Shown one piece after another: positions 23,773 through 32,452 of a stretch of DNA of 41,314 nt. Both the position numbers and the translations under genes were made by a program. The stretch covers positions 78,431 through 119,744 of the forward strand of contig LBWX01000004.1 in the NCBI GenBank assembly GCA_000995065.1. The letters are read 5' to 3'. The first letter of the stretch is position 1; each line of letters begins with the position of its first letter. The notes under the pieces are model-generated. The model did no database searches. It was not told the origin of the DNA and saw nothing but the letters and a program-made list of their open reading frames with translations. The DNA is from a candidate division CPR2 bacterium GW2011_GWC2_39_35 (lineage in GTDB: Bacteria > Patescibacteriota > CPR2).

Positions 23773-24699
23773 CTATTCGCCCAGTTCCACTATCACAAAC
23801 CTATCCAGTCCGGCCCAATCTTTTTCCCAAGTTACTTTTGCATCTGGAAAAACGTTTTTTACTATTTTTACCATTTTTTCGCCCTGCCTCTCGCCTATTT
23901 CCACAAACATTTTGCCGCCTTTTTTTATCTTTTCCGGCGCCTTACCAAAAAATTCCCGATACAAATCTAAACCATCCCCCCCTCCTTCTAAAGCAATCCG
24001 AGGTTCATGATGAAGAATATCCAAAGAAAGTGAGGACATATCTTCTGATGGTACGTAAGGTAAATTTGCCACGATTAAATCTACTTTTTGGGGTAACGGT
24101 TCTAATAAATTACCTTGCAAGATTTTTACGTTTTTAACCTTATTTAACTTGGCGTTTTTCCTTGCAACTTTTAGAGCGTCCTTAGAAACATCCGTTAGAT
24201 AAACTTTAGCCTTAGGTAAATTTTTGGCTAGAGAGATACCGATTGCCCCGGATCCTGTGCCAATATCGGCAATTGTTAGTCCTTTACCAGATGCTACAGA
24301 TCCCCTTTTACCGTCATCCTGAACTTGTTTCAGGATCCTGTCTTGCAATTGGGGAGATCCTGAAACAAGTTCAGGATGACAGGTGTGAGACAACACTTTC
24401 TCCACCAAAATCTCCGTCTCAGGCCGCGGAATTAATACATCTTGGTTTACCTTAAAATCAAGCCCGCAAAAATGCTCATAGCCGGTGATATACCAGACCG
24501 GCAGATGCTTCGATCTTTTTTTGACCCAACGCTTAAATTTCCGCTCCTCCCCTAAACTAAGTTTAGTTTCGGGATAAGCCAAAATAAAACTCAAGTCTTT
24601 TTTAACGATTTGTTTTAATAAAAACCGAGCTGCTTCTTTTGGCTCGTCGGTTTCTTTTAGTTTATCATAAGCGTATTTTAAAGCTTCTTTATTAGTCAT
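23773..24699 (-). CDS. prmC: Release factor glutamine methyltransferase with repeat-derived insert
   Basis: A 308-residue class I SAM methyltransferase that methylates the GGQ glutamine of RF1/RF2. The N-terminal helical domain leads to LIPRPETEILVE (89-100), then the SAM motif IADIGTGSGAIGI (143-155) and a substrate motif NLPY (212-215), where most PrmC have NPPY. Residues about 106-130 (CHPELVSGSPQLQDRILKQ and following) are extra and encoded by a perfect 25-nt inverted repeat. They fall in a loop between the PETE helix and SAM motif I, where added length may be tolerated. The gene follows the transglutaminase-like gene by 4 bp. Confidence 0.93.
   Translation of the reverse strand: MTNKEALKYAYDKLKETDEPKEAARFLLKQIVKKDLSFILAYPETKLSLGEERKFKRWVKKRSKHLPVWYITGYEHFCGLDFKVNQDVLIPRPETEILVEKVLSHTCHPELVSGSPQLQDRILKQVQDDGKRGSVASGKGLTIADIGTGSGAIGISLAKNLPKAKVYLTDVSKDALKVARKNAKLNKVKNVKILQGNLLEPLPQKVDLIVANLPYVPSEDMSSLSLDILHHEPRIALEGGGDGLDLYREFFGKAPEKIKKGGKMFVEIGERQGEKMVKIVKNVFPDAKVTWEKDWAGLDRFVIVELGE
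24313..24380. repeat. Perfect 25-nt inverted repeat inside prmC (PELVSGS-type element)
   Basis: Arms at 24313-24337 and 24356-24380 are exact reverse complements around an 18-nt loop. The core word CCTGAACTTGTTTCAGGATC belongs to a dispersed palindrome that I recognise from many bacterial genomes as translating to PELVSGS. Here it is in frame with prmC. Confidence 0.88.
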
Positions 24700-24703
24700 T
24701 GGG

Positions 24704-26026
24704 TTAGCCTTGATTTATAAGTGCATTATATTCATTTATTAAACCATTAAACTTTTCCACATTTCCGTTATAATTGTTAACCGCTTGGTTGTATTGACCT
24801 GCCAAAACATTAAAATCGTTATAATCATTTTTGTAATTATTATATGCCGATAAATAGCTGCTATAACTTTCTGTAGTCCTCGTGGACTTATACATTTGTT
24901 CAGATTCTTTGACAGCGCTTTCACTTTTAGCGACGATATTCTCGGCTGTATTAACTTCCGCTTTTAGCGCCTCAATATTTTTCTGTGAAGCTAAAAGCTC
25001 ATCATGAGTTTTATTTAAAATAACAATTAAATCCTTTATTCTTTGATGCGTTTTTGCAAATTCAATTACCCTCTGATATTCGTTGCCATCAGAAACTTTA
25101 ACAGTTTTAGAGGGGCTAGAGATGTTTCCCTCTTTAATTTCCGGGAGAAAAGAGGATCCCTCCACACCCGTCTCCAGGGTCTCAATTTCCTGACTCTGAG
25201 CAAAACCCTTTTCATCTATAATCGGTAACTGCCCTACTTTGTAACCAACGTTTGTTGTTTCGATATAACTATAGCCAGAATTAAAGGATGAATAACTTAA
25301 AGGCGTTTTTATACCTATTGCCATATGGCGATCTTTATCAAACTCAAACAAAACCGTTCCGTAGCCAAGTTCTTTTAAAACTGCTGCCGCAAGATAAGAT
25401 TTATCAGTGCATATGCCCATATTGTCAAAAAGAGTTTCGTAAGGATAGCGTCCGCTTATTTCTTTACTTTCTTTAGAAGATATCAGATCGCCTGGATTAT
25501 GAGACAAAACCTTTTTAGCTTTTTCCTGATCATATGGGATGGTCTGAATAAAACAAGTTGCTAGGTCAGCCGTTTGATCAGCCGTTAAGCCCAACTCAAC
25601 TCCTTTGGCTTTAATATCAGCAACAATCTGCTTTAACGAATCGTCTTCGGGATATGAAAACACAAGGGAAGCATAATCATCTTTAGAATTAGCCCTTGAT
25701 TTCTTTGGCTCGCTTCCATAATAGTCATCAACGCTTTGATATAGAGTTTTATTTAAAATAAGCTTTTGTCCATGATAATCGCAGTTTAAAGTAATCTGCT
25801 TCGGCTCCGTAAGGGCCGGAAATTTTCTTAAATTAAATATTTCTAAAACTGGGATCTTAGAAACAATTTGCGCCGTATCTATGCTCGGCTTTAATATATA
25901 AAAACCTAAGATAACCGATAGAATTGGCAACATTAAGACTATTAATTTTAAACCAATCCGCTTTTTTCTTGGAGGCTTATTTAAAGACTCCGGTTCGGAA
26001 TTATTAAAATTTTGATAATCTTCCAT
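24704..26026 (-). CDS. Membrane-anchored transglutaminase-like protein with coiled-coil tail
   Basis: A 440-residue protein with a polar N-terminus, one span (about 26-46) and a long outside domain. The middle resembles a transglutaminase/cysteine-peptidase fold: C206 in DNMGICTDKSYLAAAVL, H234 in DKDRHMAIGI and E256 in YSYIETTNVG would form the Cys-His-acid triad. The last 125 residues are helical and Asn/Lys/Tyr-rich, probably coiled coil. Enzymatic activity is not certain. The start lies 6 nt after a TATACT box with no Shine-Dalgarno. prmC follows by 4 bp, so they are co-transcribed. Confidence 0.72.
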   Translation of the reverse strand: MEDYQNFNNSEPESLNKPPRKKRIGLKLIVLMLPILSVILGFYILKPSIDTAQIVSKIPVLEIFNLRKFPALTEPKQITLNCDYHGQKLILNKTLYQSVDDYYGSEPKKSRANSKDDYASLVFSYPEDDSLKQIVADIKAKGVELGLTADQTADLATCFIQTIPYDQEKAKKVLSHNPGDLISSKESKEISGRYPYETLFDNMGICTDKSYLAAAVLKELGYGTVLFEFDKDRHMAIGIKTPLSYSSFNSGYSYIETTNVGYKVGQLPIIDEKGFAQSQEIETLETGVEGSSFLPEIKEGNISSPSKTVKVSDGNEYQRVIEFAKTHQRIKDLIVILNKTHDELLASQKNIEALKAEVNTAENIVAKSESAVKESEQMYKSTRTTESYSSYLSAYNNYKNDYNDFNVLAGQYNQAVNNYNGNVEKFNGLINEYNALINQG

Positions 26027-26032
26027 GGTTTT

Positions 26033-26038
26033 AGTATA
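26033..26038 (-). promoter_or_regulatory. -10 box of a leaderless promoter for the transglutaminase-like gene
   Basis: TATACT on the minus strand ending exactly 6 nt before the ATG at 26026. Confidence 0.5.
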
Positions 26039-26055
26039 TCTTAAAAGACAAAAGT

Positions 26056-26147
26056 ATCTAGTAGGGGTATATAGGGGTAAAGCAAACTAAGTACTTTATA
26101 CTGAATTTTTATACTAGATACGAAATACAAGATACCGGATACTGTAT
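26056..26147. repeat. AGTATCTAGTA-type palindromic repeat downstream of glmS
   Basis: AGTATCTAGTAGGGG at the left and TACTAGATACGAAATACAAGATACC toward the right form an imperfect inverted repeat. Related words flank the MITE-like element at 19008-19149. Confidence 0.5.
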
Positions 26148-27971
26148 CTACTCCACCGTCACGCTTTTGGCCAGGTTTCGAGGCTTATCAACGTCTGTTT
26201 CTCTTGCCACCGCAACGTGATAAGAAAATAATTGCAACGGGATAACCGTGAGAAGAGGAGTTAAAAGATCATGAGTCTTGGGAACATATATCGTATCGTC
26301 AGCTATCTTTGCAATTTCTTTATCCCCTTCGGTCGCCACAGCAATCATCTTTCCGCTTCTAGCCTTTATTTCTTCCATATTACTTAAAACTTTTTCGTAT
26401 AAACTATCTTTTGGAACCACGAAAACACTTGGAAAATCCGGGTCAATTAATGCAATTGGGCCGTGTTTCATTTCGGCAGAAGGATAACCCTCGGCATGAA
26501 TATAAGAGATTTCCTTTAGTTTTAAAGCGCCTTCCAAGGCTACCGGATAACTTATATTGCGCCCCAGATACAAGAAATCCCGAAATTTGGCATACTTTAG
26601 AGCAATTTTTTTTATTTCTTCTGACTGTTTCAGGATAGTTTCGATCTGATCTGGGATCTTAAGAAGTGCCTCTGATATTTCGATTGTCTTAGGAATAGAT
26701 AAATTCCTCATTCGACCAAAGTGCAAAGCCAGCATCAAGAGTGCTGAAACTTGAGCACTAAAGGCCTTGGTAGAAGCCACACCAATCTCCGGACCAGCGT
26801 GAATATACATACCCCCATCGACTTCTCTTGCGATTGTCGAACCAACTACATTAATTATTCCAAGTGTTTTAGCGCCCTTACCTTTTGCCTCCCTTAATGC
26901 TGCCAAAGTATCAGCCGTTTCACCGGACTGAGAAATTACAATTAACAAAGTCTTATCATTTACTACCGGATTTCTATACCTAAATTCCGAAGCATATTCC
27001 ACTTCTGTTGGTATTGCAACTAAATTTTCAAATAGGAATTCTGCTAGAAGACCCGCATGCCAAGAAGTCCCGCATGCCGCAATGACAATTCTGTCTATAT
27101 TTTTAAGTTCCTTGACACCAAAATTAAGTCCGCCCAAGTGTATTGTGCCTGTCTTCACATCTATTCTACCCGCCAAACCATTCCTTAAAGCTTGAGGCTG
27201 ATCGTGGATTTCTTTTAACATAAAATGATCGAAGCCACCCTTCTCGATTGCCTCTAAATCCCAGTCAATTTTGGAAATTTCTTTCTTGGTTGGATTGCTT
27301 TCGATGTCACAAGTAGTAATGCCGTTTATAGTAATTTCCGCCACTTCTTTATCATCCAAATATATAACTTTATCTGTATAAGAAAGAATTGCCGCTACAT
27401 CGGAGGCAATAAAATTTTCACCTTTTCCAACCCCAAGGACTAATGGACTGCCATTTCTAGCAGCCACAATTTTATCAGGGCATTCGCTCGAAACTACCGC
27501 AATACCGTACGTACCCTCAACGCTCGCCAAAGCCTTAATAACAGCTTCTTTTAAATCCCCTGTAAAATAATCCTCAATCAAATGAACTAAGACTTCCGTA
27601 TCTGTCTCCGATTTAAACTGATGGCCCTTCTTTATAAGCTGGCTGCGGAGAGCGCTGTAATTTTCGATAATCCCATTGTGAACAAGGGCAATTTTTCCAT
27701 CACAGCTAGTATGAGGATGGGCATTATTTTCAGTTGGCGCACCGTGAGTTGCCCATCTCGTATGAGCAATACCGGTTGAACTTTTAGATTCCCAGTTGCA
27801 ACATTTTTCCTGAAGATTTTTTATTTTACCAACCGATTTTTTTATTTCTAAGTCTTTAATAACCATAGCAATGCCCGCCGAATCATAACCACGATACTCA
27901 AGCCTTTTTAATCCTTCTATTAAGATGTCTTTAGCTTCTTTCGAGCCAATATATCCGACAATACCGCACAT
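26148..27971 (-). CDS. glmS: Glutamine-fructose-6-phosphate aminotransferase
   Basis: A full-length 607-residue GlmS, which makes glucosamine-6-phosphate, the entry step to UDP-GlcNAc and peptidoglycan. The N-terminal glutaminase begins MCGIVGYIG with the Cys nucleophile right after Met and contains HTRWATHG. Two SIS sugar-isomerase domains follow (AACGTSWHAGL and SQSGETADTLAAL; then EGALKLKEISYIHAEGYPSAE). The C-terminus DKPRNLAKSVTVE matches the family. A strong ribosome-binding site (AAGGAGG) precedes the ATG. I see no glmS ribozyme in the 190 bp upstream. Confidence 0.97.
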   Translation of the reverse strand: MCGIVGYIGSKEAKDILIEGLKRLEYRGYDSAGIAMVIKDLEIKKSVGKIKNLQEKCCNWESKSSTGIAHTRWATHGAPTENNAHPHTSCDGKIALVHNGIIENYSALRSQLIKKGHQFKSETDTEVLVHLIEDYFTGDLKEAVIKALASVEGTYGIAVVSSECPDKIVAARNGSPLVLGVGKGENFIASDVAAILSYTDKVIYLDDKEVAEITINGITTCDIESNPTKKEISKIDWDLEAIEKGGFDHFMLKEIHDQPQALRNGLAGRIDVKTGTIHLGGLNFGVKELKNIDRIVIAACGTSWHAGLLAEFLFENLVAIPTEVEYASEFRYRNPVVNDKTLLIVISQSGETADTLAALREAKGKGAKTLGIINVVGSTIAREVDGGMYIHAGPEIGVASTKAFSAQVSALLMLALHFGRMRNLSIPKTIEISEALLKIPDQIETILKQSEEIKKIALKYAKFRDFLYLGRNISYPVALEGALKLKEISYIHAEGYPSAEMKHGPIALIDPDFPSVFVVPKDSLYEKVLSNMEEIKARSGKMIAVATEGDKEIAKIADDTIYVPKTHDLLTPLLTVIPLQLFSYHVAVARETDVDKPRNLAKSVTVE

Positions 27972-28167
27972 AATTCCTCCTTAATTAAGGACTTCGTAAG
28001 TATACTATAAATCACTCAAGAAACGAAGTGGAAAATGCACTAGGCTCATGAATCACTAATTAACCTAATTTCTAATAATCAATTATCATATGGTTTCTTT
28101 AGGCATTGGACATTTTGTCATTAGTCATTTATTAGGAATTAGAGCAATTAGATCAATTAGATATTTT

Positions 28168-29478
28168 CTAGAATTCTTTAAATTCAAAAGTCTTGTCTCC
28201 AATCCGAATAATATCCCCTTCTTTAGCGCCCATTTTTCTAAGAGTGGTTTCAATTCCGATTCTTTTTAAAATATGCCTGAAACGATACATTGCCGGACCA
28301 TTATTAAAATCCGTCCTAATGGCAAATTTCTCGACTTTGGGCCCCATAATCCGAAAACCTTTCTCTTCTTCTACAACGTCGAAGCCCGTTTTTCTTTCTT
28401 CGAGGGTGTATTCCCTGTAATCCTCCACCTTTGGCGTCTCTTTTTTAGGAATCTTTCTTAGATCATTATTCATTTCAAAAAGTAATTCCCGAAGCCCCTC
28501 ATGAGTGACGCCGGAAAACATAATTGGCATCTTGTTTACCAAATTTGCATCGCTTTTTAAACTTTCTTTTTTAAATATTTTTAGTTTTTTTTCGAATTCT
28601 TCTCTGGGTACAAGATCGATCTTAGAGATAGCTACGATCATAGGTTTTTTAAAGAGATCTAAATTATAGCGCTTTAGCTCGTCATTAATTTTATTAAAAT
28701 CCCTTAAGAAGTCATCGCTAGTAGCATCGATTATGTGAACTAAGAGCCTGGTTCTTTCGATGTGCCGCAAAAATTCATCTCCAAGCCCTTTTCCTTCGGC
28801 AGCTCCCTCAATTAGACCTGGGATATCAGCCACCACAAAACCGAATTCTTCCGGCCTTGATCCGTCAGGCAGCGTCTCCACCACACCCAAATTTGGAATT
28901 AAAGTTGTAAAAGGATAATTAGCGATCTTGGGTTTTGCCTTGGTAACTACAGAGAGTAAAGTAGATTTACCCACATTAGGATGACCTACCAAACCAACAT
29001 CAGCTATAAGCTTAAGCTCTAACTTGATTTGTTTTTCTTCTCCCGGCTCTCCTAATTCCGCAATCTCTGGTGCTTGCCTTATCGATGAAGTAAAATGAGC
29101 ATTTCCATAGCCTCCATCTCCGCCGAAAGCCACTGCAACTTCGTCTCCATCATTCGAAAGATCGGCAATTAGTCCTCCGGCTTCTATATCCCAAAGGAGA
29201 GTTCCGCTTGGGACTTTAACAACAAGATCTTCACCGCTTTTACCGCGCTTTTTATGAGAACGTCCATCTTCGCCATTTTCGGCCGCTATTTTTCGGTTTG
29301 TCGTAAAATAAACTAATGTATTTAAATTCTCATCGGCAATAAAAATGACATCGCCGCCTTTGCCGCCGTCTCCGCCAGCCGGACCACCTTTGGCAACGTA
29401 TTTCTGGCGCTCCCAAGAAACAACGCCATTTCCGCCATCACCGGCCTTTACTTTAATTACAGCCTCGTCTGCAAACAT
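28168..29478 (-). CDS. obgE: Obg-family GTPase
   Basis: A 436-residue GTPase that acts in 50S ribosome maturation and stress control. The glycine-rich Obg domain (1-158; KGGPAGGDGGKGGDVIF) leads to the G domain: G1 GHPNVGKST, G3 DIPGLIEG, and G4 as SKID where NKxD is usual. The C-terminal OCT domain (about 355-436, GFRIMGPKVEKFAIRTDFNN) is present. Length and order are typical. AAGGAGAA precedes the ATG, and an extended -10 (TGTTATAAT) lies about 25 nt upstream. Confidence 0.96.
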   Translation of the reverse strand: MFADEAVIKVKAGDGGNGVVSWERQKYVAKGGPAGGDGGKGGDVIFIADENLNTLVYFTTNRKIAAENGEDGRSHKKRGKSGEDLVVKVPSGTLLWDIEAGGLIADLSNDGDEVAVAFGGDGGYGNAHFTSSIRQAPEIAELGEPGEEKQIKLELKLIADVGLVGHPNVGKSTLLSVVTKAKPKIANYPFTTLIPNLGVVETLPDGSRPEEFGFVVADIPGLIEGAAEGKGLGDEFLRHIERTRLLVHIIDATSDDFLRDFNKINDELKRYNLDLFKKPMIVAISKIDLVPREEFEKKLKIFKKESLKSDANLVNKMPIMFSGVTHEGLRELLFEMNNDLRKIPKKETPKVEDYREYTLEERKTGFDVVEEEKGFRIMGPKVEKFAIRTDFNNGPAMYRFRHILKRIGIETTLRKMGAKEGDIIRIGDKTFEFKEF

Positions 29479-29502
29479 TAGTTCTCCTTATAAACCCGTT
29501 TG

Positions 29503-29511
29503 ATTATAACA
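29503..29511 (-). promoter_or_regulatory. Extended -10 promoter of obgE
   Basis: TGTTATAAT on the minus strand, 24 nt before the ATG. No good -35 is seen at 17 nt. Confidence 0.5.
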
Positions 29512-29542
29512 TAATCTAAGCCAAAACAGGCTAAAAAAAAAT

Positions 29543-29606
29543 GAGCAATAAACAAAAGACAAATTTTAAGAGCAATTCTAGATTGTTCTTTGTTTATTGT
29601 TCTTTG
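29543..29606. repeat. AGCAATAAACAAA inverted repeat between obgE and the LysM-CHAP gene
   Basis: Left arm GAGCAATAAACAAAAGACAA and right arm TTGTTCTTTGTTTATTGTTC are near reverse complements. The same word (GCAATAAACAAAGAACAAA) encodes the C-terminal tail of the PIN-TRAM protein at 21237-21296. Confidence 0.65.
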
Positions 29607-29608
29607 AC

Positions 29609-30859
29609 TTAGTAAATAAATCCAATAAGTGGTACACCACCCGGACTAACAGTTCTTCTGTTTACTATTCCATATCCTTGATAATTCATTTCTGAAATAG
29701 TAAAGGAATCTCCATTTACAGATTCGACATAAGCCACATGGCCAATCGGACTCTCCCAACTAACCATAATCGATCCTGGAGCCGGAACTTTTCCGGTTGA
29801 ATAACCCATTCCTTGAGCATTGTAGTACCATTGCCAAGCATTACCGCTCCAAGGCACACTTCTTCTGGAAGCAACCCACCAGGTGCAATAACCCCAAGGA
29901 AAATTATTTGGACCGCCATAACTTGGCGTTATCCTCACTCTTGGAGCAGCAGGTTCATTTTGCCTGTTGCTGTTTCTGTTTGTGGTTGGCTGAGGTGCCG
30001 GTTTCGGCGTTTCTGGCATCTTTCCGTCAGGCACAATTAATCTTACTCCGGCTGATAATACCTCACTCTCCAGATCATTAAAAGCCATTATCCTACTCTC
30101 AGACGCACCATACTTGTTAGCAATTTTCGCTATCGAATCTCCAGACTTAACAGTATGCAGAACACCCGGAACCGGTAAAATCGTCAGGCTCTGGCCGGGT
30201 TTTACCAGATCCTCGTCTTCTAAGTTATTAGCCCAAATTATAGTATCAGTTGTGATATCAAACTTAACAGCAATTGACCATAGAGTATCCCCATCTTCAA
30301 CAACATAACTAATTGGAATCGTGCTTTTCCTATTTTCCGGGATACTTGTGCTGGCTAAAGCGGGTTTTGCCAAAAAATTGCTGCTTCCAGAAACAGGCAA
30401 AGAGACTATCAGTTTCTGGCTCACAATTGAGGCTGCATCTTCTGATACTTTAGCGCCAAAGACCTCAGCAACCGTTGCTGCCACCTGCATATCGCTTACT
30501 TCGGAAGTTTGACGCTCTGTTTTAATTCCGAAAGGGTCAACAATAAATTCCTTGCTAATACCCGCTGCATTCGCAAAAACAGAGGTCGAAAAAACCGTAA
30601 GGATAATCAAAACTACCGTAGCATGCGCAACTTGCCGCGTTGGTTTTATTAAAATATGAGAAAATCTTTTAGTAAAACGCTTGGTTTTCCAAGCGATATA
30701 TCCGATATTATTTTTTAGCTTGCGCTTGAAGCTCGAACGTAATCTGGAAAATTGTTTCAATTGGCTCACCCTAATGGGCTTGTCTCGAAGAGCCACTTGA
30801 GAGGTTTTCCTAATAAAGCCTCCAGCTATTTTTAAAATAGCAGTTTTATTGCCCGCCAA
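29609..30859 (-). CDS. LysM-CHAP peptidoglycan hydrolase
   Basis: A 416-residue envelope protein: a basic N-terminus, one membrane span (about 78-98), two LysM peptidoglycan-binding repeats (about 183-233, VVEDGDTLWSIAVKF; and 235-280, TVKSGDSIAKIANKYGAS), a Pro/Asn-rich linker, and a C-terminal CHAP amidase/endopeptidase domain (about 315-416) with the catalytic Cys in WGYCTWWVAS and His in IGHVAYVES. It should cleave peptide cross-links outside the membrane. The start is TTG with AGGA 7 nt upstream; that AGGA lies in the 3' arm of a perfect hairpin. A strong promoter lies about 100 nt upstream. Confidence 0.92.
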   Translation of the reverse strand: MAGNKTAILKIAGGFIRKTSQVALRDKPIRVSQLKQFSRLRSSFKRKLKNNIGYIAWKTKRFTKRFSHILIKPTRQVAHATVVLIILTVFSTSVFANAAGISKEFIVDPFGIKTERQTSEVSDMQVAATVAEVFGAKVSEDAASIVSQKLIVSLPVSGSSNFLAKPALASTSIPENRKSTIPISYVVEDGDTLWSIAVKFDITTDTIIWANNLEDEDLVKPGQSLTILPVPGVLHTVKSGDSIAKIANKYGASESRIMAFNDLESEVLSAGVRLIVPDGKMPETPKPAPQPTTNRNSNRQNEPAAPRVRITPSYGGPNNFPWGYCTWWVASRRSVPWSGNAWQWYYNAQGMGYSTGKVPAPGSIMVSWESPIGHVAYVESVNGDSFTISEMNYQGYGIVNRRTVSPGGVPLIGFIY

Positions 30860-30860
30860 T

Positions 30861-30889
30861 TTTTATCCTTCGACAAGCTCAGGATAAAA
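30861..30889 (-). promoter_or_regulatory. Hairpin holding the ribosome-binding site of the LysM-CHAP gene
   Basis: Perfect 9-bp arms (TTTTATCCT / AGGATAAAA) around an 11-nt loop. The downstream arm includes the AGGA ribosome-binding site and ends 1 nt before the TTG start. The loop word CTTCGACAAGCTC belongs to a common dispersed repeat, so the control element may come from a repeat. Confidence 0.55.
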
Positions 30890-30954
30890 GAAGTTTCGAC
30901 CAGCTAAACCTCCCGACAAGCAATAAGTATTAAACCCTCAATGAACTAGCAAAA

Positions 30955-30983
30955 AGTATATCGGAAATTAAGAGAGAAGTCAA
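30955..30983 (-). promoter_or_regulatory. Sigma70-type promoter of the LysM-CHAP gene
   Basis: On the minus strand TTGACT (30978-30983), a 17-nt spacer and TATACT (30955-30960). The leader is about 90 nt and ends in the hairpin at 30861-30889. Confidence 0.75.
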
Positions 30984-31052
30984 GAAAGGACATTTTTTGC
31001 TTTTCTATTCGCAAATAAGCAAAAAATTAAAGCCACTTTAAGACATCATTAG

Positions 31053-32057
31053 CTAATAATTAAGATACTGGCCGACATTAACATTATGCTCTTCGGAAGT
31101 CGAAGCATAATGCATAGTCCCGTTCTTTTCGGATAAATAATACAAATAATCTGACTCAGTGGGATTGGCTACTGCTTTTAGAGATACCTCTCCCGGATTG
31201 CAAATAGCGCCCGGTGGCAGACCTTCATTTAAACGAGTATTATATGGCGAGTCAATGCTTAAATCGTCAATTGTCAGTTTTTTGTTCCAGTCATTTATCA
31301 CATACCGAACTGTGGCATCAGCCTCTAATCGCATACCGGATTTTAACCTCTCTAAAAGAATTCCGGCGATCAATTTCCGATCTTCTTCCTTCTGACCCTC
31401 TAATTCAACGACAGAGGCAAGAATCACGCCTTCCTTAACAGACAATCCTTGTTTTGTAAAACCTTCTTTTACCTCCGAAGTTAAGCGGCTTTCCATGTTT
31501 TTGAGCATCATATCAATAAGATCGTAAGCTGTAGATTTGGCATTAAGCTCATATGTATCCGGAAATAGAAACCCTTCGAGATTTTCTTTGCCGTTTTTAC
31601 CTCTAAGGAAAGAATAATTATATTCATAACCCAGAGCTTTGTTAAATTCACCCGTTTTAAATAACTTTTTTTCCTCCTCTAAGTACTTTGCAATTCCCTC
31701 AAGCGACCAGCCTTCTTTAACAGTAATTCGATGAGTTTTAACATCGCCTTTCGCTATTTTATCAACGATATCTTTCATCGGGTTGGACTTTGAAAACTCA
31801 TAATCTCCGGCCTTAAGAGTTAAATGCTCTAACTTAATGTAAGCTATAAAAACCAAATAATCACTTATAATGCCTTGGTCTTTTAATCTTTTACCTATTT
31901 GAGTCGTTTTCTCGCCTTCAGAAATTGAGAATTTAACAAGTTCATGACTACCCGATTTTTTATTCAAACTTAAGTCATACCAGGCAAATAAAGACCCCGC
32001 TAAAAGCGCGAGCATAAAAAATAAGATGATAATACCTGCAATAATTTTTTTCTTCAT
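31053..32057 (-). CDS. mltG: Endolytic murein transglycosylase MltG
   Basis: A 334-residue YceG/MltG protein that cuts nascent glycan strands and so ends their elongation. It has an N-terminal span (about 6-26), a LysM-like subdomain (KFSISEGEKTTQIGKRL) and the catalytic domain: LEGFLFPDTYEL (160-171), E218 in VILASVVELEG as the catalytic glutamate, and LEADATVRYV with PYNTRLNEGLPPGAICNPG. The ATG overlaps the ruvX stop as ATGA, so translation is coupled. Last gene of the FtsA-like - 588-residue protein - ruvX - mltG operon. Confidence 0.95.
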   Translation of the reverse strand: MKKKIIAGIIILFFMLALLAGSLFAWYDLSLNKKSGSHELVKFSISEGEKTTQIGKRLKDQGIISDYLVFIAYIKLEHLTLKAGDYEFSKSNPMKDIVDKIAKGDVKTHRITVKEGWSLEGIAKYLEEEKKLFKTGEFNKALGYEYNYSFLRGKNGKENLEGFLFPDTYELNAKSTAYDLIDMMLKNMESRLTSEVKEGFTKQGLSVKEGVILASVVELEGQKEEDRKLIAGILLERLKSGMRLEADATVRYVINDWNKKLTIDDLSIDSPYNTRLNEGLPPGAICNPGEVSLKAVANPTESDYLYYLSEKNGTMHYASTSEEHNVNVGQYLNY

Positions 32058-32452
32058 AAGCTCCTTAAGTAACTTTCCAAGATAATTCTAGCAGCTACGG
32101 CGTCTATTCGTTTTTTAATCTCCACAAGAGACGCGCCCGCATTTTTTAACTCCTCTTCGGCTTTTTTCGAGGTTAAGGTTTCGTCTTCCCAGATAATTAC
32201 TTTTCCAAGCAGCCTTATCTCCTTATCCACGAATTCCCCTACCCTCTCTGCCTGAGGCCCCAAATCCCCGGATAAATTTCGCGGTCTGCCGACAACAATT
32301 TTTTCGATTCCCTCATCGCTTATTATCTCTTTTATTTTAAGCCCAAAGTCCTCGACACTTAAGACGCCTAGTTCTCTTGCAATCATTTGCATTTCATCAG
32401 ACACAGCAAGACCGATTCTCTTCTCCCCCACATCAATTCCAAGAGTTTTCAT
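32054..32452 (-). CDS. ruvX: RuvX/YqgF-family RNase H-like nuclease
   Basis: A 132-residue RNase H-fold protein (YqgF), linked to 16S rRNA 5' processing and to resolution of Holliday junctions. Motifs: GIDVGEKRIGLAVSD at the start (first catalytic Asp), VGRPRNLSGDLGP in the middle, WEDETLTSKKAEEEL (Glu) and a final DAVAARIILESYL (Asp). Both ends overlap neighbours by 4 bp (ATGA). ruvX next to mltG is common in bacteria. Confidence 0.94.
   Translation of the reverse strand: MKTLGIDVGEKRIGLAVSDEMQMIARELGVLSVEDFGLKIKEIISDEGIEKIVVGRPRNLSGDLGPQAERVGEFVDKEIRLLGKVIIWEDETLTSKKAEEELKNAGASLVEIKKRIDAVAARIILESYLRSL

Noticed and set aside
23736-24137. 133-codon plus-strand frame opposite prmC
   Set aside because: Proline/leucine-rich shadow of prmC, with no ribosome-binding site or domain.
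27972-28167. glmS ribozyme upstream of glmS
   Set aside because: The upstream sequence is AT-rich repeat without the conserved ribozyme core; only a promoter-like TATACT and a Shine-Dalgarno are visible.
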